64,000 nucleotides of DNA from Arachis hypogaea. Lineage: Eukaryota > Streptophyta > Magnoliopsida > Fabales > Fabaceae. A program made the translations under genes and the position numbers. Location of the stretch: NCBI RefSeq assembly GCF_003086295.3, contig NC_092047.1, positions 116,786,449 to 116,850,448 of the forward strand, given 5' to 3'. Shown here in pieces: positions 31,191-45,179 of the stretch (position 1 is the stretch's first letter; every line of letters starts with the position of its first letter). The notes under the pieces were generated by a model, which was given only the letters and a program-made list of their open reading frames with translations, was not told the DNA's origin and searched no databases.

Positions 31191-32011
31191 CAGGGCCTGT
31201 CTCAAGTCATTTGCTTTTCTAGTCATGGATATAATAAATTTTTTCCATCATGATCTTTCTTGAAAAAGTAGAAATATATTAAAAGTGATGATAATTAAAT
31301 TTATATTTATAATTGTGATATGAATAGAATTATAAAATTACAATGGTTGCCGATTTTTTTTTTATTAAAATTTTGATTATTGTGATGTGAAAATTTTGAT
31401 TATTCTGTTGATCAATTATTTCGATATAACATACACAAATTAAAACACATAAAATATACAAAAATATATGGTGCTCACCTATTATATCTATTGTTCTATT
31501 ATATATTACTAATTTTACAACAAAAATTTGTCATATGTCACTTTTTCATCTACTTATAATATACTAAAATTGGATTTTCCTCCAATTAATGAAGGTGAGG
31601 TGTCGAGCTCTCATGACTCCGTTTTTCCTCCAAAATGAACTTTTCTATTCTCTATTCTATATTATTTTATAAAAAATATTTTTATTATAATTAATATTTA
31701 ATCAATAATACATAATTATACTAATTTAGAAACATATCTTTATTATAATTATATCAAATCAATATTTATGCATTATTAAACTACTTATCAATTATCAATT
31801 GAAAATATTTTTAATTATTTTAATAATAATAATAATAATGATATGATAATTGCACCGGTCGTAGTAATCATGATAAGAATATTTGAATCTAATCATAAAA
31901 TGATCAAATTTTATGATATTAATAACGCACGTTAATTTTAAATATTTTTATTTATTTTAATTATATTAATTTTAAAAATATTAATATAATTCTAATTCTT
32001 ATTTATTATCC

Positions 32012-32058
<47 letters not shown>
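32012..32058. repeat. (AAT)n microsatellite
   Basis: An uninterrupted trinucleotide run of about 15 units within the Helitron-like insert. Confidence 0.92.
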
Positions 32059-32059
<1 letters not shown>

Positions 32060-35000
32060 TTGAAAAATCCGTATATAAACTATTTCAATTACATGTGTAT
32101 TATTATTAAAATTCTATATGTTCCTAAATATAAGTCTTGAAAAACACGACATGGCACGGGCTATTAGTGTAGAGTTGTTTAGGTTTGTTTAGGAAGATAT
32201 AATAGAATTTATATTTCTAAATTTTAAGACATATATTTATATTTCAATCTGTGTATATCAGGTATAATATTCTTATTCATTGTCGGAGTTTCTCTGATTA
32301 TGATAGAAGATAATGATTCTAATCATATTATGAAAAATTATATAATTTTAACAAAATTAATATATGATGTGTAATTACTGTATATAATAAAAAATTATCT
32401 TAATAATAAATAATTTATATATTTATTTTTGTTTTACTAAAGTCTATATATAGTGTTTTTCTGTGGTACATGAATCTAAATTTGAGAGTCAACTCATAAT
32501 TTTATATTTATTATTTTTCTTTTACTACTTCATAGAATAAGAATGTATTCTTCGTTTTTCATCAAAGTTGATCCTTTTAAGGTACAATTTATAATTTTGA
32601 TACACTATTAGTGTAAAGTAGTTTTACACAAATATTCAACGACGTAATATCATATCATAAAAAATAACTATCTTTTATATTGATTGCATTCACCTAAATG
32701 ACAATCCAAAAAAATAGACATAATTAAACAATTATATAAAATATTTTATACTATCAATAATTAAAATTAGACTCTAATTTATATCTAAAAATATAAGATA
32801 AAATTATATATTAAATTAACTTAGTAAAAACAAAATATTATTGTAACATTATTTAATTAATAGATTTATTTAGTTAAAGGTTATATCTCTGTGTTTTTTT
32901 CAATTCCACTTTAATATTTACCAGTAAATAGAAGAATTTTGTATTGGATATCTATTTTGATAATTAGTTCTCAAACATAAATTAAAATAAAAATCAATTA
33001 AAATATTAACGCATTTTGTACTTTTATCTATCTAAGTAACTAATTCTATCATTATTATAATTATTATTATTATTTGGAATTAATTTTTTGTCTTTCTTTT
33101 ATTAAATAATTAAATAATCTATAAAATATATAATGAGGATATGAGAAATTTAGTATAGAATTTTTTTTAAAATATCATTTATTGTATATAATTCATAAAA
33201 AAATATATTTCACTTTTATTATTGATTAGAAGATAACCTATTTATATTTTGATTAATTTCATTTATTATTATTATTACATTTAATTTACAGAAAGATAAA
33301 TTAATAATCATATTATTATTTATCAATATATTAATATTAATAATGATTACATAAAAATTATTTAATATTTGATATTTTTATATTATTTATTTTTTATATA
33401 TTTTGATATATTTATAAATATTTTTTATTATTTTTATATGCTATATGTTTACCTCTACTATTTAAAATTTCTGAATCCGTCACTACTTTTGAGCGTGTTT
33501 CTTAATTTATTTTTTTATAATTCATTGAATACAATTTATTACAGTAAATTAATTATATCAACTAATGGATTTAATTAGATATTTAAATATCACACGATTT
33601 ATTATAATTCATATCAATCAAATAATTGTAATTTATTATATCAATTATTTTAATTCATTAATTTATAAGGTACATAATAGCATAGATGATTTGTTACTTA
33701 TAATGATTAATGATTAAATACAGTAAATACAGATTAATTTAGTTAAAAAAATTATTGTCTCATATGTTTTTCTATTTATTTTTTTAATTTATTAAATCCA
33801 ATCAATTGTAATAAATTAATTATATCAACTAATTAATTCAATTAATTATTTTCTAATTTATTTTTTTAAATTTAATAAATCAAATAAAATCAATTATACT
33901 AATTATTTGTATCAACTAACTGATTTGATTAATTCTTAAAAATATTTTTATTTAATTTATTTTATGTATTTAAATACATGAATTATGACTGATTAGTTAT
34001 TTAATTTTATTACGATAAATATCAAATTCTATTCCGAATATTAAAATATAAAATTTTATTCCTTCTATTTTTATTTTACCACTATAAAAGACCATATATG
34101 CTAAAAGAAAATATCATTTATTTATCAATTACTCTTTTATTAGATAGCTTTTACAACAATTTTTTTCTTTCTATGAGGCGTCGTCGCAAGAAGGCAACTA
34201 TCGTGGACGCAAACCACTACACACTCTTCAACTCTCGTGCTCATCATTCAGAGTAATATATGATACGTTATTCATGAAGCATTTATAGACCATGATGTTA
34301 TCATGTATGCATAAATAAAAAAAATTCCGTAATTAAACTTAAGTCATTTACTTATTTGTGTGGTATATTATAGTGTGAAATTACTTTCAATTTGTGTTGT
34401 GCAATGATATTATGGTTTAATTTAAGATTTTGTTTTAGAACTGTGTTATGATTTTATCTCATCATTTTCTCTTAGATATCAAATTGATGTATTTTTATTT
34501 ATTATTATTGAAACGGATGTGATATAAAATTTGTAAAAAATAAAAATAAAACTCTCACACTCAATTTATTTTATTGTAGTCTTTTATCTCTTTTTATTTT
34601 CTTCTTATTTATTTTATTTTATTTTTAAATATCATATAATTTATTATAATTTATACCAATTAATTAATTATAATTCATTATATCAGTTAGTTTAATTCAT
34701 TAATTTATAATATGTATGATAAAATAGATTATTTGTTACTTATACGTTTATTCTTCTAAAATCTAAATCTGAATAATTATATTTTTAGTTTTAGTTATGA
34801 ACAAAATATTATTAATAATAAATAATAATTAACCACTCATACTTTTAATCAAAGTGGTTGGATGATTTTTATATTTATTAATATTAATTGTTGATTTTTT
34901 CGTCAATAAAGTGTATTATAATTTTATGTTAGTTCATAATTGATTAATGATTAATATTCATGAAACTATGTTATTCTAAATTTTATATTTTACAAATATT

Positions 35001-36884
35001 TTATTTAAATATATTTTAAACATAAAAATATATTATTTTTAATAATATCATACTTTTACTTTTTTTAATTATTCTAAATAAATTTTATCAAATACTAATT
35101 AAAGCTATCCTTCCATTTGCTTTTACTAATTTATTATCTAATTATTATATAAAATTAAAATCATATTAATGAATTTAATATTAAAGTTAATTTGGCTTTT
35201 TATTTAGACTATTTTTTGATTTTTTTTTAGTCTAATTAACTAAAACTATTCAATTATAAATAATCACTTCTATCTTATTTTATATTATTAAATAATTAAA
35301 ATTACTAAAATTTAATAATACAATTCTGTTTTATATTTTTATATTTAGTTCAATCCATCTAAGATATATAATAATCATTTTAGTTTTTGTATTTTATAAT
35401 GTAATACTACATACATTAATAGTAAAATAACATAGTAAATTTTCATGTTTTAATATTAAATATAAAATTAATACATACAAAAGTTTTTAAGCTTTTAAAT
35501 CAATACGAATCATTGTAAATAATACTTATTTATGACATAAACAAAGAAATACAGAATCTTAAATTTTGCATATAAAAATTTAGGACTATATTATATGTAC
35601 AAATGTAATTACATAGTATTATTTTTTTTTTAATGGTGTAGACCAACAACTCTAATTTTATTTCATGGTCAAATTAAAAAAAAAAGTCATAATTTTAAAG
35701 GTAGTAAAAAAAAATTAATCAAAAAAGTAGTTAACTTATATTATTCTATTAATTTATTTAATATATTAAATTATTTTTATTTATATTAAGATTAATTTTA
35801 AATATTTTAAAATAAAAATATAATTAATTATAATTTGCATCTTAAATTATGTTGAGTACATGATATTCTATTGTGCTGGTAAAAGTAAAAATGAAATAAC
35901 AAATATAATTTTATCTCTTAATTCAGTATATTTATTTATATTTTATACTTTTTTTATGATTAATTTTGTACGGTGTTGGTATATTAAATAAAAATACCTG
36001 TTATAATGATAAAAAATAAAATAAAATTTCAATCAATAATTTTATATTCTTTACTTTTTTTTTAGTTTTATTTTGAATTTTAATTTATTACTAAAAGGTA
36101 GTGAAATTCTATTGATACTGAAATAAAATTGCAAAAAGGTCCATCGGGTAGAATAAGTAAAATAATGTAATATCCATATTACAACATCCAAATGAAACAA
36201 CATAGGATTTAAAATGTTTATCTTTCTCTTTCTCGCCGTCTATTATATTATCGATTCTATTATATAAAAATTGATTTTTTTACATTTAATGATAGAGTCA
36301 ACGTAACATGTTTTTGAGAATGTTTCTTAATTTATTTTGTTTAATTCATTAAATACAATTCATTATGATGCATTAATTATATCAACTAATTGATTTGATT
36401 AGATATTTAAGTATCACACAATTTAAAATTATGTATATTGATTTGATTTTTATGATATATAAATTTAAGGAATAAATTAAAATAATATAATTTATTACTT
36501 ATTTAATTTGAATACAACAAATATAAAATTAATTTAGTCAAAAGTTTATTATTTTCTAATTTTCTACACATAAAAATGACAAAATAAAATTGTAAAAATA
36601 ATCTTTTTATCGATTTTGCTATTTTAATTTTATTTTATTTGCTTTTTTATGTGTAATTTTATTTTACATTAACTTTGTGTATTTAATAACAAAATATACT
36701 CATATTAATTCTATCATATAATAATATATTTTTCTCCTATATTAATCAAAGAATTTCAATATTTATCAACTACATCTAATAGAATGACTGAGAAGTGAGA
36801 ATTACGATAACTTAAACTCAAGTTCAAAATGCTGAAACGAAGGAAAGAAAACAGTGGATATATGATTAGAGAAAAATATATTAA

Positions 36885-37285
36885 AATTGGATTTTTCCTC
36901 CGACTAATAAAAGTGAAGTGTCAATTCCTCATGAATTCATTTTTCCTCTAAAATGAAATCACTATTTTCTCTTCTAAATTTATTTTAGAAAAATATCTTT
37001 ATTATAATTATATTACAATTAACATTTAACGAATAATGCATGATTATACTAATTTAGAAAAATATCTTTATTATAATTATATAAAATCAATATTTAATAC
37101 ATTATCAACTAATAAAAGTGAAGTGTCAATTTCTCGTGAATTCATTTTCCTTCCAAAATGAAAGCACTATTCTCTCTTCTAAATTTATTTTAGAAAAATA
37201 TCTTTATTATAATTATATTACAATATTACAATTATATTACAAGTAGCATTTAATGAATAATGCATAATTATAGTAATTTAAAAAA
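36885..37285. repeat. Tandem duplication, 205-bp period, related to the Helitron 5' end
   Basis: ACTAATAAAAGTGAAGTGTC occurs at 36903 and 37108, followed each time by a TTCATTTT-CC block and TAGAAAAATATCTTTATTATAAT. The start of the first unit (TAAAATTGGATTTTTCCTCC) resembles the outer left end at 31560-31580, so these may be remnants of further Helitron-like copies. Confidence 0.7.
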
Positions 37286-40162
37286 ATAAAATAAAGTCCA
37301 GTAATTTATCTTTCGACTACATACGTATGTAGAATAACTTTTAAGAAGGAATCACGTATAGTAAATACGGTCGATAATTGTAAAACTGTATACTAACATT
37401 GATATAATATTATTTTAGGTATATATTTTGCAGGTATCAAAGAAAAGTATTGAGTTATTTTTTAGTGGGTTTAAATTGTTTATTGTTTATTAGAGAATTT
37501 TGTGCATTAGGATTCTCTAATAATTTATTATTTATTTTGAGCTGATTTTGATATGTTCTTACTTGACAATAAAACAACATATAAAAATTTGTTGGTGGGT
37601 CTAAGTATTACTAGGTTATTTATGGTCACATTGAGTATATATGTTTGATTTATTAAAAAAAGTAAATTACTAAAACTAATTAATAACTATTTTAGAGTTA
37701 ATACATTTAATATTAGATTAAGAAAAAACAAACAATACATAATATGTTACATTTTTATTAATCAAATTATTATAATTCAAATTAATCTTAACAAAAAAAT
37801 TTAAAATTATAATTTCAATCTTATCACGTGTATGGCACGGGCTATTACACTTGTTCTAACTAAAATTAAGAGCTCTCCTCTCTTCTTTTTTTCTTTCTCT
37901 ATCTCTCTTATTCCTTCACTTACTCTATCTTTCTTATATATCATTATCAATGACTAATTACAAATTTGACAATCAAAATATACATGACATTCTCTAATTG
38001 CATTCAAATTAAATTAAATTAAAATGTAGCTATATTATATTTATATATTACTAACTAATTTAATAACTAAAATGTGTCACATGACACTCTCTTATTAAAA
38101 TTTAGAGAAAATATTTTTCTAAAAAATTAGTAAACATTCTTCTTATATTTTCTTATCTACCTCCCTCTTTTTTTCTATTTCTCTCTCTCTCCTTCTCATT
38201 ATATATATATAATTTATAATTTATATTTTATATTAGTAATTTGATAAATCAAGTGTCACCAGATAATTTTTTATTATAATTAAAATAATTTTTTTAACTT
38301 TTAAAATTAACAAACTCTCTCTCTCTTATTCTTCTTCTTTATCTTTCTCTCTCTTTTCTCTTATTCTCTATTTTTTTTCTACCTTTCTATTCTAAAAAAA
38401 ATAAAATTAACAATATAATATAATTTAAATAAAAAATATTATTATATGCATATTATTTTATTTAATTTTAAATTTTTATTGCTTATCTTTCTAACCTATA
38501 TTTTCACTTATTTTTCTTCAAATATTTATTATATATAATTTAGAAAAAATACTAATGTTGTGATTAAAAGTTATAATCAAGATTCAATTGTTTTAAAACA
38601 AAAATAAATTTGAGTTAATTTTATAACTATTAATATAATTTTTTTATGATAAGATCTAATTATATTTTTATATATATAGAAAAAATATTATTTTTAAATA
38701 GCAAGCATAAAAATTAATTATTTCTATTTGTATAACAAATTTAATACCTAATCAAATATAAAAGTATATACGTTAAATCCTTTAAAATTTTAGATAACAA
38801 ATGTTAAAATTAATTATTAGTAAAAAATTAAACTCTTTTATATGAAAATAATAATTAAAAACTTATTATTTAATTTTGTTTTTATTTACAAAGACCCTGG
38901 TTTTCTTAATTAGTCGACGGAGATTTTTATTCCTTATGACCATTTTGTAAATATAGTTTAATGTTATAAATTTTATGGCATAATCTATAATATCATGATT
39001 GATATAATTTTAAAAAATTTATATTTCTATAGTAGTATTACGGATAAAAATACTAGTTATATAAGATTTTGAAACTTTTTTTTCAATCCATTTAAGACAT
39101 TTAATATTTTAGACAAGAAAAAATGTTATATAGTGTTTGTTTGGAATTTTGGATTGTCAAAAGACGCTAATTAATGATACTTTCTGAAATTCCCAGAAAG
39201 ATTTGTATAATAATTACTTACTAAAAACTGGTCCGAAAAAAGCAATTAAAAACTGTATATCTAGTATTTATATTATTTTTTAGAAAAAAATCTAAATTTA
39301 TATTATTTAATATTTATTATTTTTAAAAATAATTAATAAATATTAAATAAAATAATTTTTAATTATTTTTAATTAATTTTTTTATTATCAAATATTTCTA
39401 CCAAATTAATGAGATAGAACCGCTCTCTTCTCACAGAGCTCTCAGACCTTTACATTATTGTGTGGCTGAAGTTGACAGTTTCACATTTTTATTTTATTTT
39501 AAAATAAAAAAAATAGGTTTTAATTTTTTATCTGAAACAAATAAATTTTTGATTAATTAAAAATATAAAAATATATCTTATTTTTAAAATGTGAAACATT
39601 TAAATTTTTTAAAAAAATTAATTTGTTTTTATCTATTTTAAAGGTAAAAATTTAAATGTCTCATATTTAAAAAATTAAAAATTTATTTATTATTTTTTAT
39701 TTTATTGAGTTAATATTTATTATGGTTAAAATAAAAAGAACGGTCAAAGCGTTTGGTATTTTGACTATTTTCTATTTCTACCGTAAACTTAACAAAAAAA
39801 ATATTAAATATACTTTTATATATTAACAATTATAACAAGAAATCGAATGGCTTTTTATTATTTTTTTCTGTACTAAAGATAGATTTTTTATTGTAAACTA
39901 TATAGACCGATAAACAATGACTTTTATATTGATTTAGATAGATGAGGACGAAATGCAAGAAAATTGTTCAAAGTAATTATTGATATAGACTTGGGAAGAA
40001 GAAAAGAAACATATGGAGTATCGTTTCTTATTTACTTTAATTTAAAGGTGAAAATTCAAATGCAGTTAATTTTATATAAAATTAATAATTAAAAATTATT
40101 AAATAAAATTAAATTAAATTAAATTAATTAATTATACTTAAATTTTTATGTAATTTAAAATA

Positions 40163-43100
40163 CACTACAATAATTTTTTAAGATAGCGACGGTTATTTTG
40201 CGGCGGTTGTGTGAAACCGTTGCGAAACGACAACCTGCGGCACATATAGCGGCGGTTAGGGGTGGGGCTGCAATCAGGCCGACATTTAGCGGCAGTTTTC
40301 TTGAACCGCCGCTATATTTCAATTAGGTTTGCATTTCGCGGCGTCTTTTCGAAAACCGCCGCTATATGTACCCGGGTGAGTTATTGTTTTACATTTTGCG
40401 GCGGTTTTGTTTAAACCGCCGCAAAATGCGTATTACCACATATTGCAATGTTTTCTTTAGTAATAACCATCTGGGTATAATCTAGTTAAGTAAACACTAC
40501 TATCTTAAGCTACATATGTTTAAATCATTGTTATATCAATTTATATATGGTCCAAAAGTATATAAAGAGTACAATGAAAAGTACATTTAATAATATCCAT
40601 AATAAATATAATAAATAAAAATAATAATAATTATAAATATTTTTTATAAATTATTAAAAATAATAATTAAAAATATTTTCTACAAATCATTAAAAATTCA
40701 AAATTTTATAATTTTACCAAAATTATCATTTTAAATTTTAAATTTTTTATTTTAATGATTTGTTGAGCATTTATTAAAATAAAAAATTTAAAATTTTTAT
40801 TAATAACAATCTTAACCTGTATTCTTAGATATAAGAATTCATAATAACAAAATTCAAAATTAATTAATATTTTACCAAAATTAAATACTAAATAGAATAA
40901 AAATATTTTTATATAAAACCTGTAACATCTCAAGTTGTTTTGAAACATTTTACATATACCCTTTAATTTTATCAAAATACCTAAACTACCCTTTACCCCT
41001 TTTCTAAACCCTAACCCTCTCCTAACACACACACACATACCCTGCTGAGAATGAAAGAAAGAAAAATAGCGAGAGAAAACAGAGAGGGAGAAGAAAGGAA
41101 GAAGAGGGGGAGAAGGGGGTGACACCGGTGAGGCTGGACGTCGCCGTCGTTGCCGCGGATCAGGTAGGGAGAGGGAGAAGGAGTTCGAAACAGGAAATGG
41201 GGGAAGGAGAAAGGAAGAGGCGCGATAGAGGAGGTGCTGTCCCTAGAGACCGTCCCTGCCGCTGGAAGGGGAGCTTCGTTGTTGCTGTCGCGGCTGCAGG
41301 TATGGGGCTTCGAAGAGAGAGAGAGGAGCTCTTAGAGAGAGAGAAACACAATGGTTAGAGAGAGGAGAGTCTCGCAAGGAAAGGGAGCTGGTACACCTCC
41401 GCCGTTGTCGCAAGCTGCGCCACCGTGCCTCTGGTCACTGGGGATCGTGCTGACGTCGCCGGAAGCCGCTGTTGGAACCTCTGCAAGTTTGTCCTAGCTC
41501 AGCTTTGCTTCTGCCTGTTCTGTCCTTGCCTGTCGGGGGTCACCGGAGCTGCTGATGCTCCATCCTCTTATTTCCTTTGGTAAGACTAAACTTGTTCTAC
41601 CTTGTCTTGCCATAAAGCTCTATTATTGACTCTGTCCTATCATGTTTGGTGTCCCTTTTGTCTTTGCTTAGTTTTAAGCCACCGTAGGCTATTAGATTCG
41701 CTGCCATTGTTATTGTGGTTGCTCTATGTTATTGATAATAGGGCTGTTGTTGAGGTTGCTGCAGTGAGAAATCGAAGTTGTTGCTACTACCTCGGTCCAA
41801 ATTTCGTGCTCTTTCATTCCGTTCTACTTCAACCTTCCTTGGCACTCTGGTTTGGTTTCTTCGGTCCCTTGGGACCAATTTGTGAGTAGGCTTTACATTT
41901 ATAACCGTTAATTTTTTTTTTGTTTATGCTATTCTGAGTTTCTAATTACATTTATAAAACTATTGTTGAAGAACTTTGATTTGATTAGAATAATTAATTT
42001 ATTATAATTGAAAAAAAATATTTTTATGAAGTTCATATCTTAGAAATTTTACATGAGACTATATATATATTTGATGAAGTTTTATATTATTTTAGAACAT
42101 TTGATTTTACTCGAATATATACTTTTGAAGCATTGAAGTATTTGTTAGTACTTATTGACTTTGAAATTGTGAAATGTGTTTGAAATTACTTATGATTGAA
42201 GAAGTTATGATTAGAAAGGATTTCTTATGAGAAAGTATTATTTGATTTGATTCAATACCGTATGTATTTGAAAGATCAAAGATTTATTATATTTGAATTT
42301 ATATGTTTTGAATTGGTTTGGGAGGCTTGTATTAGAAAACCGTAGTTAACGGCAGTTATGACATTAACTTAGATGCATCTAACTCAGACTCCAGCTAGCA
42401 GGGGTGTTGCTAGCCTAACGTGTAGGCCACACGTTAGATCTGATATTCCGTTAGAACACACAAGAGGAAAGGGCTACCCATAGAGGTGGAGCCGCCCAAG
42501 TGTGGACTTTTGATTTGATTTCTGTATGAGAACTCCCTTATTGATTCACTTATTTATATAAATTATTATCTTCTAACTAAAATTCTATTTATATGGTCTC
42601 ATGTGAATTATAGATGTACTGTCTAGTCACTGAGTTGCAAAACTCACTCCGTTTTTCTAAAAATATTTTTCAGGAATAAATATTTGATTATGTGAGTCTT
42701 TCTATTCAAGAGTAATGATCTGCAATGGGTATCTATTCATTGTTGAGTTCTTAGACGTCATCTGCTCCATATGTCACAGGCATGATCCACCCATATTTAT
42801 TTTATTTTTGTTTGTTAAAAATATGTAATTATTTATTTTCGACATTGTAAATTTATTTAAAATATTTGTAATTTTCTTATTCAACTTATATTTGAGTCGG
42901 TTAGGCTTGCTTGGTGATTATTTCCTGAGCGCCGATCATGGCTCATTTTGGGCCGTGACAAAACCAATTAATGATCTGCATATTATCATGGTTAATAAAT
43001 TCAATAATGCTAACTGACTAACAAATATAATATTTTTGGCAAATATTTCACTAATTTTAAATATTAAAGACTAAATTCTAAATCTTAATAAATATTTTTA

Positions 43101-44130
43101 GAAAATGTTAGATTTTTAATAATTTATAAAAAATATTTATAATTATTATTTTTGTTATTTGTTATTGAATGTATTCTTTATTGAATTTATTATGGATATA
43201 ATTAAATGTACTCTTTATATACGCTTGGATCATATATAAATAGATGTAAATTAATTCGATCTACTATGGTCTAAAATTAATTTGAAATAGACCGATTTGA
43301 ATTACTAGGGACGTCCTAGCATGCATAATTTGAATCACCCTAAGTTGAACTCCCCTAAGATTACATGCAAGCATAATTTGAATTTGACAAATTTGAATTA
43401 CAAGCATCACTACTAATTCGAATAGGACTAATTCGAATTAGTGTTGGTTTGTCTCATTCGAATGGGACTGATTCGAATTACATAAGAATGTGCTTTTGGG
43501 ATATCCTGGTAATGTTTTTCAATTTGGTAGAATTGTGTAATTTGGTCGTTCAATTAGTTTAATTGTGCATTTTGCCCAATATATAAGGTACCTTTTATAA
43601 CTATGATCATATATAAAGTATACAACAAAAAATTGTGTTGCAATCAAATATGTTCGTATGATATACATAATTATTAGCGCTATATATCGAAGAGTCACTT
43701 GGCTTGGTGGCAGCATGACATTGTTAAAGCTTTTCTTTCTTCCAGGTTCAATGTTCGAGCCCTGCCTTCTTCATTTGTGGAAGGCTTTACATAGTTGATC
43801 CACACGTTGTGGGTCTATTGGTGGAAGCGTGGGTTTAATTGGACCACTGGATAGTCCGGCGCGGGTTTAATTGGACCACCGGACGGTCCGGTCCGATTCC
43901 AATAACTATGAACGAAAATACTGAAATTTGGCGGCGGTTTAGAACCACCGCAAAATCCATTCACATTTTGCGGCGGTTATTCCAGCGGTTGACTAAAACC
44001 GCCGCTATCCGTTTTGCCGCGCCCTATCTTCCGGCGTTTCATGAAACTGCCGCGAAATATTTTGCGGCGGTTCAAAACCGCCGCTAAACGGCTCCAGGAA
44101 CCGCCGCTAAATGGCGTTTTTGTTGTAGTG
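40163..44130. mobile_element. CACTA element 1 (non-autonomous, 3968 bp)
   Basis: It begins CACTACAA and ends TTGTAGTG with a 3-base duplication ATA on both sides (40160-40162, 44131-44133). Copy 1 has the uninterrupted site at 25468-25470. Both ends carry many subterminal GCGGCGGTT / AACCGCCGC words, the binding-site arrays expected of CACTA elements. No transposase gene is seen. About half the element is a solo LTR (40921-42960). 43250-43480 contains TCGAATT-rich sequence and 43690-43830 a weakly tRNA-like stretch. Confidence 0.93.
40921..42960. repeat. Solo LTR nested in CACTA 1 (2040 bp)
   Basis: The block starts TGTAACATCT and ends GGGCCGTGACA (TG..CA). It is flanked by identical 5-mers AAACC (40916-40920 and 42961-42965), the expected LTR-retrotransposon duplication, with no internal region. 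Length and terminal sequence suit a Ty3/gypsy (chromovirus-like) LTR; that class is an inference. Open frames inside (41119-41358, 41602-41889) have no recognisable domain and are ignored. Confidence 0.88.
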
Positions 44131-44559
44131 ATATGAATTTAATGTATATATAAAACCAAAGCGAAGACCAAATTTAATGGAATTGAGAAAAACTTTGATG
44201 ACATAGAAGATGATTATTTAATTTTCAAGATATTCATTTGTTACCTATTATTATTTTTATTAAAATTGAAATTTTGTTATCATATGTCTTAAAATTATAA
44301 ATTAAAATTTTTTATTAAAAATATAAAATAAATTTTAAATACATTTATTTTATATTTATCTAAAATAAATTAAAAATTTATTCAGAAACAAACACGAATG
44401 ATAGCGACGGCTAATTAGCGGCTGTTTATCAAATCGCAATAAATTGGCAAGATAACGGCCAATAGGATAGCGATTTGGGCTCTGCTACAAAAAGATCCAA
44501 GATAACGGCGGTTAGCTTTTCAACGGCTGCAAATCAAACCAAGACGAGAGCCAGTTCTA

Positions 44560-44925
44560 AGTGTCCCGTCACTCGCTGAAGTCTGAATCACTCCCCCTTT
44601 TCCAGCCCTAGCTTCTCTTTGACCCCCACGCAGCACCACCATCGATCATCACCCCCCAGCGTCTCCGTCAGAACCACATAACCACCACCACCTTTTTCGT
44701 TGAACAACCACCGCGAAAACCCTTTCTCTCTTTCTCTTCTCCTGTCTCCTGCCTTCTCTGTCTTGCCGCCGGCTACCATCCAGCGCCGCTGCGACCATAT
44801 TCTTCCCCTCTTTACAACCTCGCACTGTGGGCCTGTGGCTCTCTAGCTCGCCCATGCCTCTCTCATTCCCAGTCGTAGAATCAGAACAGAGCAACTCTAG
44901 TATTAATTCGACTCAGGTTCTCATA
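44560..44925. other. GC-rich, pyrimidine-rich gene-like segment in CACTA 2
   Basis: A sharp rise in C+T content with CCACCACC and CTCTTTCTC runs, ending near a CAG/GT boundary at about 44917, looks like the 5' UTR or first exon of a captured plant gene. Neither strand gives a recognisable protein. Confidence 0.4.
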
Positions 44926-45179
44926 TCAACTTTTCTTCTCTATTTTAGTTAATTTAGGATTAGTTATATGTTGATTCTAGTGTTAATTTGATTTGTTTAG
45001 AATTATTTGCTGCAGTTAGTTGAGTTTAGGTTAGAATTAGGATTTTCTGATTAGAATTAGTGTTAGTTTATACATAGTTAGACATACTGTTAAGAGCTTC
45101 TTGAGTTTGAATTTCAATTTGTTTGGATTGATTGACTGATGCTTTGCTAAGTAACTGCGAAATGCTGCTGACTTTTTAT

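Larger units (their letters stand above)
31549..37853 (+). mobile_element. Helitron-like insertion, non-autonomous (6.3 kb)
   Basis: Comparison with copy 1 shows a clean insertion between A and T (empty site 23037/23038) with no target duplication. The left end starts TCTACTTATAATATACT. The right end has a short stem (CGTG..CACG, near 37826-37838) followed by GGCTATTACACTTG. A 5'-TC start, an A/T insertion site, a 3' hairpin and a CTNG-like end are Helitron hallmarks, although the expected end is CTRR and here it is CTTG. No Rep/helicase gene is seen. The interior is AT-rich and includes a second end-like sequence ATGGCACGGGCTATTA (32151-32166), hinting at nested copies. Confidence 0.72.

Noticed and set aside
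33369..33578. 69-codon Tyr/Phe-rich open frame
   Set aside because: Low-complexity AT-rich sequence in the Helitron-like insert; no domain and no conserved context.
41119..41889. Open frames of 79 and 95 codons with GC-rich sequence
   Set aside because: They lie wholly inside the solo LTR (40921-42960) flanked by AAACC, have no recognisable domain, and are best explained as LTR leader sequence.
43200..43572. Separate MULE ending in GGGCAAAATG (complement) at 43572
   Set aside because: The terminal word and TCGAATT-rich sequence look right, but I could not find the opposite end or a 9-base duplication inside CACTA 1.
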